Source of the DNA: an uncultured Cellvibrionales bacterium
GTDB taxonomy: Bacteria > Pseudomonadota > Gammaproteobacteria > Pseudomonadales > Dasaniaceae
NCBI GenBank assembly: GCA_913019905.1
Contig: CAJVZD010000005.1
Coordinates: forward strand, 124,001-188,000
Reading direction: 5' to 3'
Length of the DNA: 64,000 bases
Positions 57,848 through 64,000 of this stretch are shown here, piece after piece (the stretch's first letter is position 1; the number at the start of each line of letters is the position of its first letter). A program made the position numbers and the translations under genes. Below the pieces are notes generated by a model. The model was not told where the DNA came from. It saw nothing but the letters and a program-made list of their open reading frames with translations, and ran no database searches.

Positions 57848-58966
57848 ATGATTGAAAAACTAATGTCGGTTGTACAGGAACTGTATAAGAACAATAACTG
57901 GCAGTTCTGGTTCTTTCAGTTCTGCGGTTGGACTGGTTATTCCCTTGTCACCTTCTTTAGTATTACTTATTGGGACAATAACATTTCCGTATCTCACGTT
58001 GGGCATATCGCTTTGCAAGCCGTATTGGGTGTGTTGTCATCCTGGCCTCTTCGTCCCTTATTTCGCAAGAGTTTTCATCTTCCGCTATTTCAGCGGTTAA
58101 CTGTCGCAATAATCTCTGCGATTATCCTCAGTGCGATCTGGACCGCGTTACGCATGTTGACTTTTATGTGGGTATCGGGCGAAAGTGGGTTATGGTCGGA
58201 ATATAATTACTGGTATTTCGGCTCCTTATTCGTATTCATGAGCTGGACGGCTTTATATTACGGTATTAAGTTCTATCAGTTGTTGGTGATCGAACATCAA
58301 AAATTAATCAGGGAATCGGCCCTGGCGAGGAAGGAACAGTCGAAAAGATTCAAGGCGGAGTCGGCGGCGAGAAATGCACAGTTGCAAATGTTGCGATACC
58401 AGCTAAATCCACATTTTCTGTTTAATACGCTTAACTCGATAAATGCATTGGTCAAACTAGAAGAAAACCGTAAAGCTCAGGAAATGATCCAGCTCTTAAG
58501 TCAGTTTCTGCGCCATTCCCTCGAACAAGATAGCGTCGAGCAGGTTAGTTTGGAACAAGAGTTGGCCACGTTAGCCTTGTATCTTGATATTGAAAAAGTC
58601 CGCTTTGAAGATCGTCTAAAACTCGATTTTGATGTCGAACAAAAAGCGACGAAAGCGCTGGTGCCGGGTCTGATTTTACAACCTATTTTTGAAAACGCGA
58701 TGAAATATGCAATCGCCGTTGATGAAGAAGGTGGTAGCATTCGGCTCTCTGCAAAAGTCGTTGATGAAGAACTTCATTTGGAAATAAGTGATAGCGGGCC
58801 GGGGTTGAATGGTGATGATCACGGTCGCGGCATTGGCTTACGCAATACACGGGAAAGGTTAGAGGCTCTTTATGAAAATCACTTTACTTTTGATACCGCT
58901 GGCGCCGACCCAAGGGGACTAACGATTCACATTCATATTCCCTATCAAACTGCAGCATTGAGGTAA
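57848..58966 (+). CDS. LytS-type sensor histidine kinase (second pair)
   Basis: 372 residues. Four or five hydrophobic spans (residues 22-145), coiled coil, then LNPHFLFNTLNS (His189) and the N box IFENAMKYAI, in which the usual His is Tyr. G box GIGLRNTRERL. Its divergent promoter is shared with bglX, so it probably controls the glycosidase genes. Followed nine bases later by its LytTR partner. Confidence 0.92.
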   Translation: MIEKLMSVVQELYKNNNWQFWFFQFCGWTGYSLVTFFSITYWDNNISVSHVGHIALQAVLGVLSSWPLRPLFRKSFHLPLFQRLTVAIISAIILSAIWTALRMLTFMWVSGESGLWSEYNYWYFGSLFVFMSWTALYYGIKFYQLLVIEHQKLIRESALARKEQSKRFKAESAARNAQLQMLRYQLNPHFLFNTLNSINALVKLEENRKAQEMIQLLSQFLRHSLEQDSVEQVSLEQELATLALYLDIEKVRFEDRLKLDFDVEQKATKALVPGLILQPIFENAMKYAIAVDEEGGSIRLSAKVVDEELHLEISDSGPGLNGDDHGRGIGLRNTRERLEALYENHFTFDTAGADPRGLTIHIHIPYQTAALR

Positions 58967-58974
58967 CTGGAACT

Positions 58975-59799
58975 ATGCGAAAGCTGAGAACTATTATCGT
59001 CGATGATGAGCCATTAGCACGAAAGTTATTACGCGTGTACCTGAGCGAATGCGACGAAATTGAACTGATAGGTGAATGTAAAAATGGTCGCGAGGCGATA
59101 GAGGCTGCTCACAACTCCAGTCCTGACTTATTGTTCCTCGACATTCAAATGCCCGGCACAAGCGGCTTTGATGTCGTTAAAGAGTTGCAGGCTGATCTGA
59201 TGCCGATGGTGATTTTCTGCACCGCGTATCAGCGTTATGCATTAGATGCATTCGACCTTCATGCCGTTGACTATCTTTTAAAGCCTGTCGATGAAGGTCG
59301 CTTGCGGCGAGCTGTACAGCGTGCCAGTGCAAGGTTTAATGATCAAAAGCAAGCGAGCGCCGGGAAAACGGCGTTGGTTGGCGCTATTGATGAAATATCA
59401 AAAAAAGTAAAGGGGAGTTTGGGCGCAGAAAAGTCGCAGCTTAGCGTTGAAAATGCATCGGTTCCAGCGGGGAAAATTGCCATTAAAGATAACGAAATCA
59501 CGGTGTTGATTGACTGTGGCGACATCGATTGGATCGACGCCGCCGGTGACTATATGTGCGTTCATGTAAAGGGCCTTACTCATGTTATGCGCATAACATT
59601 GAAGGCCTTAATGTCGAGATTAGATCCCGATAAATTCAAGCGAATCCATCGATCAACAGTCGTTAATCTTGACCGTATTAGAGAGGTGAGTGCGCAGGAA
59701 AAAGGAGAGTACATTTTATTTTTGGATTGCGACGAGCAACTGAAGGTTAGCCGAAATTACCGTGATCCAATTAAAGTATTTTTATCGCAAATGGGATAA
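58975..59799 (+). CDS. LytTR-family response regulator (second pair)
   Basis: 274 residues. Receiver with VDDEP, Asp56 in FLDIQMPG and Lys in YLLKPVD. A longer linker (about 125-165) than in the first regulator precedes the LytTR domain (about 168-270) with RIHRSTVVNLDRI. Cognate of the preceding kinase. Confidence 0.93.
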   Translation: MRKLRTIIVDDEPLARKLLRVYLSECDEIELIGECKNGREAIEAAHNSSPDLLFLDIQMPGTSGFDVVKELQADLMPMVIFCTAYQRYALDAFDLHAVDYLLKPVDEGRLRRAVQRASARFNDQKQASAGKTALVGAIDEISKKVKGSLGAEKSQLSVENASVPAGKIAIKDNEITVLIDCGDIDWIDAAGDYMCVHVKGLTHVMRITLKALMSRLDPDKFKRIHRSTVVNLDRIREVSAQEKGEYILFLDCDEQLKVSRNYRDPIKVFLSQMG

Positions 59800-60351
59800 A
59801 AATTAGGTTTCTTGTTCGGCAAAAAACCCATGGTTTCAGTCTATGTGAATGTGTTAGATTTTATTTTCACAGATCGCTAGTAAAACTATGTACTTTAATG
59901 AAAGGCTTTAGCTGCTAAACAGATCCCCGTTACCCTCGGTGTGAGATACCCTTACTCGGTTGGAACCCCACGCCCTCCTAAGGGCATCCCACACCGAAAA
60001 TGACTACTGCCGCGAAGCTGTTCTGCTTGTGGTGTAACTGTCGGGTAGGTTGTAGCTGTGAAAGGTCGTGGACTTACGTAAAATAAAGGGGCAACCGAAA
60101 GTCGGTTCAAGCTGCCCGGCAGCGTTTGCAGTATTTATATTGTTAGAGAGAGGTGGTTTGTAACGATTAGTCACTTTTAAGCAAGAAGGAAAGGGACTTT
60201 AGGCCCCAAAGGCAACCAATGGACTTTCAGCCCATAGTCGTTGAGTTCCTTCCTGTTTTCCCCTGTCTACTTCTCATACCCAGGGCCGCTCTGTTCTTAA
60301 AAACAGGAAACAAAGATAAAGTCAAAGATAGAGTCAAAGATAAAACTAGCG
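59800..60351. other. Convergent gap with several structured palindromes
   Basis: Between the response regulator (+) and the outer-membrane protein gene (-). Arms 59936-59954 and 59979-59997 (TCGGTGTGAGATACCCTTA) pair over 19 bases with two mismatches. AACCGA-AAG-TCGGTT is near 60090. A GAAGGAA/TTCCTTC stem (60185-60191 / 60246-60252) encloses a direct repeat GGACTTTAGGCCC / GGACTTTCAGCCC. No gene. Could be an RNA or palindromic repeat. Confidence 0.55.
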
Positions 60352-61626
60352 TTAAAAGTAATAGCGAAAGCTAACATACAATAAGTTGGAATTCGAACCG
60401 TACTCCGAATTGATCGTCAGGTTTTGATTTTCTGGCGAAAATCCTAACCGATCTCCTTCAAAAAGATACGCGCCAAAGTCTAGGCCGAGCTCGTCTCCCA
60501 GAAAGTATGCCCCCGCAATATTGATGAATGCCGAAGAGTCATCGACATTAATGATTGAGCTTAATGACAAACTGAGCACTGGAGTGGCAGTCCAGGAAAC
60601 TGAAGGCATGAGGTAATGACGCCCTAATAGAAATAGGCCACCCTTTTGATAACCGATATGATCGGCAAGTTCGCTGTATTGACTCGGGTCTGATTTGCCC
60701 GCCCCGTTATAGTGATATTCGATTTGACCAAAGACATTCGTGGACAGCAAGTAGTCGACACCCAAAGATGTCCGGTTGTAGCTTTCATCGCCCGATACCC
60801 AAGCCGTTTCAAACCAGGTTCCCATATTGCCGATGGATGATTCAATACCGATACTAATCAAGTTTTGTTCTGCAAAACGAATAACTGTGGTGGCGACGTC
60901 AGAGCTGCGCCAATGATTTTTGTAGCTCATAAAGGCAGCGCTGTTTTCCGATTTGGCGTCTTCGCCTAGCACGATACCCATGTCAAGTTCGCTTAAATCG
61001 CCCATGGGTTTTTGAAAACGAATCATGTCAATGCCGGTGCGATATTCTTGATTTAGGGTCGTGGGTTTAAAGGGCAAAAATACATCGGTGGGATTGATTA
61101 TTCTCGCTGAACCCAGCGAGATAACCTGGCGGCCGATGGTAAGGTCACCGGATTCCATGCTGAATTGCGCATTGAAACGGTCAAGGTTCTGGTAGTTTAG
61201 TCTTCTTGATGATTGATTGCCCAATGTTTCATTAATGTCGCCAATTCGGTATGAGTTTCCGGCACCGGTAACCGTGCTCGAGCCAAATGGATTTGATTCT
61301 ATTTTGTCGGAAAAAAAGATGGGAGTGAGTTCATAGTGTAGCTGCCACGCTATACTGTCGCCCGTAAATGCGTCTGCGGTTATTCGTATGGTATTTTGTG
61401 ATTGATAGAGAGTGTGGAAATCATCAAAAATTTCGGGCAAATCGTCCGCTTCAAAGGCTGCCTGGACAATAGCAAAAGACTTAATGTAACCGGCGAAAGA
61501 GACGTCGGTCTCGGCAAAAGATCCCTTAGAAAAACAGCATGCCAGTACGATAAACGCTAGGACAATCGTTATATCCAACCGCGCGTGCGCGGGTCGAGAA
61601 GCTTTCCAATGGCTAGTCATTGTCAT
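60352..61626 (-). CDS. Outer-membrane beta-barrel protein (DUF1302-like)
   Basis: 424 residues with an N-terminal signal (about 17-38, ending SFAE). Repeated amphipathic strands with Tyr/Phe girdles and a final LLYVSFRYYF suggest a barrel. Features such as GRQVISLGSARIINPTDVF are typical of DUF1302/alginate-export-like barrels that accompany lipid or polymer transport. Fourteen bases after the ABC ATPase, so part of the transporter operon. Confidence 0.75.
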   Translation of the reverse strand: MTMTSHWKASRPAHARLDITIVLAFIVLACCFSKGSFAETDVSFAGYIKSFAIVQAAFEADDLPEIFDDFHTLYQSQNTIRITADAFTGDSIAWQLHYELTPIFFSDKIESNPFGSSTVTGAGNSYRIGDINETLGNQSSRRLNYQNLDRFNAQFSMESGDLTIGRQVISLGSARIINPTDVFLPFKPTTLNQEYRTGIDMIRFQKPMGDLSELDMGIVLGEDAKSENSAAFMSYKNHWRSSDVATTVIRFAEQNLISIGIESSIGNMGTWFETAWVSGDESYNRTSLGVDYLLSTNVFGQIEYHYNGAGKSDPSQYSELADHIGYQKGGLFLLGRHYLMPSVSWTATPVLSLSLSSIINVDDSSAFINIAGAYFLGDELGLDFGAYLFEGDRLGFSPENQNLTINSEYGSNSNLLYVSFRYYF

Positions 61627-61640
61627 GATTCTTGCGCAGA

Positions 61641-62348
61641 CTACGCCGCTAGTTCCTCTCTGTTTTCTTCCCGTTCGACACGTCCGTCCCGTAAGTAGAT
61701 CAGGCGCCGTGCCCTATCCATGATTTTCTGATCATGAGTTGAGAAGATGAAGGTCATACCGTGTTTCTCGTTTAGGTCTTTCATCATATCCAGCAAGGCA
61801 ATACCTGTTTTTGAATCCAGATTGGCCGTCGGTTCATCGGCGAGAATGATGTTGGGTCTCGATACCATTGCCCTGGCAACGGCTACTCTTTGTTGTTGGC
61901 CTCCGGATAATTGCGCGGGGCGGCGGTCGCCCAGCCCGGTCAAACCGAGAAGGTCTAACATCTCGTTAACGCGCTTACGTCGCTCTGTGTTCGATACACC
62001 TTGCAATAACATAACGTATTCAATATTTTCGATGGTTGAGAGTACGGGTATTAAGTTATAAGCCTGAAATATGAACCCAATATGATCTCGGCGAAAATTG
62101 GATAGGGCCGACCGGCTCATCGACCCGATTTCAGTTCCGGCAAGAGTAACAGTGCCGTGGGTGGGATTGTCTAAGCCTCCAATCAAATGTAATAAGGTGC
62201 TTTTCCCGGATCCGGAAGGACCGATTATCGCTGAAAACTCACCTTCTTCTACTTCAAAGTCCACCTGATCCAGGGCTTTTACCCGTAGTTCTCCCTCGCC
62301 AAAATAACGGCACAAATTTGATGTTTGAATAACTTTTGCCATAATCAT
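61641..62348 (-). CDS. LolD/MacB-type ABC ATPase
   Basis: 235 residues. Walker A GPSGSGKST (43-51), Q loop GFIFQAYNL, signature LSGGQQQRVAVARA, Walker B IILADEPTANLD. Matches LolD/MacB ATPases paired with FtsX-like permeases. ATG 62348 is printed; ATG 62342 is also possible with GAGA placed correctly. Energises lipoprotein or lipid export in complex with the two permeases. Confidence 0.93.
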   Translation of the reverse strand: MIMAKVIQTSNLCRYFGEGELRVKALDQVDFEVEEGEFSAIIGPSGSGKSTLLHLIGGLDNPTHGTVTLAGTEIGSMSRSALSNFRRDHIGFIFQAYNLIPVLSTIENIEYVMLLQGVSNTERRKRVNEMLDLLGLTGLGDRRPAQLSGGQQQRVAVARAMVSRPNIILADEPTANLDSKTGIALLDMMKDLNEKHGMTFIFSTHDQKIMDRARRLIYLRDGRVEREENREELAA

Positions 62349-62394
62349 TTCTCGTTTTCATGTCCGGATGAACAGATTAATTTGTAATGCGTTT

Positions 62395-63618
62395 TTACAG
62401 GGATTTGTGTAGTGCTTCCGATGGCACAATTCGCGCAGTGAACAGTGCCGGGTAAATGGCGGCGACCATTGTTAACAGAACGACTGCAAAAGGCAGGACG
62501 GTAAACTGTGAAACATCGAGAATAGTTTTGATGTTGTTTTGGATGCTGATACCTTCAAATTCCATTTCTCCCATCGGTATGCCAACGACCGAAAAGTGGC
62601 TGCTTAAAAAGTAAGCGATGATCATACCGCCGACTATCGACAGAATGGCGAGGAAAAAGGCTTCCGCCATAATGAGGGTCACCATTTGGCTAGGCCGAGT
62701 GCCGATTGCCATGGCCACGCCGAATTCATAAATGCGTTCGTAGATAGACATAAACATGGAATTGATAATACCCAAAGCGGCAATGATGAACAGGACGCCA
62801 CCAATCATGAAGAGAGAATAGTCAATCATACCCAACATGGCTGCGATCTGGGGTTGTAAGGTTATCCATGTGGCCGCTTCAATGTTTTCGTCGTTGAGGT
62901 TCTTTATAATCGCTAGATCCGGATTGGTCGCTATTGCGGAATCGACAAAATTAAATGCGACCTCGTGCGCGCCTTGACTTAAGCCTAAAATTTCTCGACT
63001 TTGTTGGATATTAATAAAGACCATCGAGTTGTCTAGTTCTCTCATGCCAAATTTAAAAACACCTGACAGTCGAAATAGAGCCTGGGAAAGCTCACCACCA
63101 TTAACCTGCGATAGGGTGACAACAATACGGTCACCCAGCTCGACTTCCAGTAGGTCAGCCATCTCTTGCCCAATGAGCATTTCGTTATCTTGGCCTGTAA
63201 GATATTCTCCCGTGATGAGCGCTTCTTTCAGTTTACTTACGCGGGTTTCGGGTTCAGCATCTACGCCCCACAAGACAGCGCCTGTCATATTGTCGGCAGA
63301 GGAAATCATTGAGCCCGACATGGTTCGAACCGAAAAAGCTTCTACATTCTTATCGGCGGCAAGCTGCGCTGTTATTTCACTGGTATCCTCTAGATAAAGG
63401 TCGACGTCGAAGGCTTCTCGAAAATGTTGTTTATGGACTTGCGCTTCGCCGGAAAATGTTCGAGTGGTGGTCTCGATCATCAGTGTCATCATGCCTTTCA
63501 TAATACCGTCGGTGAGTACTAGGGCAATTAAGGAACAGGCCAGCAATAGGCACGTCAGAAAAGTCCGTCGTCCATTTCGGAAGATATTGCGCCAGGCCAA
63601 GCGTAAAGTAAGACTCAT
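62395..63618 (-). CDS. FtsX/MacB-type ABC permease
   Basis: 407 residues. One N-terminal span (LAWRNIFRNGRRTFLTCLL), large periplasmic domain (about 50-260), then three spans in the C-terminal FtsX domain with MSIYERIYEFGVAMAIGTRPSQM. Classic LolC/LolE-like topology. Pairs with the upstream permease and downstream ATPase. Confidence 0.9.
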   Translation of the reverse strand: MSLTLRLAWRNIFRNGRRTFLTCLLLACSLIALVLTDGIMKGMMTLMIETTTRTFSGEAQVHKQHFREAFDVDLYLEDTSEITAQLAADKNVEAFSVRTMSGSMISSADNMTGAVLWGVDAEPETRVSKLKEALITGEYLTGQDNEMLIGQEMADLLEVELGDRIVVTLSQVNGGELSQALFRLSGVFKFGMRELDNSMVFINIQQSREILGLSQGAHEVAFNFVDSAIATNPDLAIIKNLNDENIEAATWITLQPQIAAMLGMIDYSLFMIGGVLFIIAALGIINSMFMSIYERIYEFGVAMAIGTRPSQMVTLIMAEAFFLAILSIVGGMIIAYFLSSHFSVVGIPMGEMEFEGISIQNNIKTILDVSQFTVLPFAVVLLTMVAAIYPALFTARIVPSEALHKSL

Positions 63619-63627
63619 AGAAGATTC

Positions 63628-64000
63628 CTAACGGTCAGATAGTGCGTCTAAAGGTGTTATTTGTGCTGCGCGTATTCCCGGCAATAAACTAACCAGTGCT
63701 GCTGAACCGATGATAATTAACGCGGGGAGAGCAAACACAACGACGCTCATTTCACCTTTCATCGTGTCGTAGAGAATACCTCCGAGATCCATTGCCTGTG
63801 GCATCGTGATACCGACGGTCGTGAACCAGTAGATTAGCGGAATCGAGACAATAAAGCCCCCTAGACAGGAAAGTATTCCCAGTGCGGCAGTTTCGAGAAT
63901 AATCATCGACATCACGGTAAATCGATTGGTACCGACGGCTAACATGACGCCAAACTCTCGGGTTCTTTCCAGTACTGACATTAGCACTGTGTTTAATACC
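63628..64000 (-). CDS. FtsX-type ABC permease, 5' end beyond window
   Basis: Visible last 124 codons of a second FtsX-type permease: MSVLERTREFGVMLAVGTNR is the conserved FtsX interior and the rest contains three spans ending LLPGIRAAQITPLDALSDR. Frame is open to the edge, so only the C-terminal part is seen. Spacing of nine bases to the next permease shows one operon. Confidence 0.85.
   Translation of the reverse strand, partial: VLNTVLMSVLERTREFGVMLAVGTNRFTVMSMIILETAALGILSCLGGFIVSIPLIYWFTTVGITMPQAMDLGGILYDTMKGEMSVVVFALPALIIIGSAALVSLLPGIRAAQITPLDALSDR

Overview
The window looks like the chromosome of a free-living, probably marine, Gammaproteobacterium (inference: TonB receptors, LytS/LytTR two-component pairs, a DUF2799-type lipoprotein, ArsJ-type arsenic export, many acyl-CoA enzymes, moderate GC by eye). 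A Spongiibacteraceae/Cellvibrionales-type lineage would fit, but no rRNA or other firm marker is present. I saw no phage, transposase, CRISPR array, tRNA or rRNA.

Layout. 1-3.0 kb: the 3' part of a carotenoid oxygenase gene that overlaps a LytS-type sensor kinase, which in turn overlaps its LytTR regulator. 3.3-9.5 kb: a single-chain acyl-CoA carboxylase, a deazaflavin-type nitroreductase, a 3-hydroxyacyl-CoA dehydrogenase and a GST. 9.5-14 kb: small lipoprotein, secreted metallo-hydrolase, DUF2834 membrane protein, a strikingly short histidyl-tRNA-synthetase-like protein just behind an intrinsic terminator, and an SDR. 14.2-17.6 kb: a frameshifted receiver-domain pseudogene facing a 7TMR-DISM hybrid kinase. 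18.1-21.2 kb: arsenic module, arsR divergent from gapdh-arsJ, with a palindromic operator on the arsR start codon. 21.4-24.8 kb: MscS channel, enoyl-CoA hydratase, and a small protein preceded by a decayed paralogue. 24.9-28.2 kb (minus strand): a six-gene, membrane-centred operon of unknown function (haem lipoprotein, HupE/UreJ-like protein, anchor protein, two DUF6644-like proteins and a 46-residue single-span protein). 28.8-41.7 kb: catabolic genes (amidohydrolase, DMT transporter, two SDRs, M16 peptidase, acyl-CoA synthetase, two acyl-CoA dehydrogenases). 42.1-59.8 kb: an alkyl-sulfatase-type hydrolase, two tandem TonB receptors, three glycoside hydrolases and a second LytS/LytTR pair. 60.3 kb-end: an outer-membrane barrel protein and a LolCDE/MacB-like ABC transporter running off the right edge.

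How the parts may work together. The acyl-CoA genes suggest growth on fatty, branched or terpenoid-like acids. The GH3/GH-A/GH3 genes with receptors and LytS/LytTR pair look like a beta-glucan or beta-glucoside uptake locus. GAPDH plus ArsJ is the known arsenate route: GAPDH forms 1-arseno-3-phosphoglycerate and ArsJ exports it. Intergenic DNA contains short repeats, MITE-like palindromes and two decayed genes. The least explained systems are the 24.9-28.2 kb operon and the miniature HisRS-like protein.
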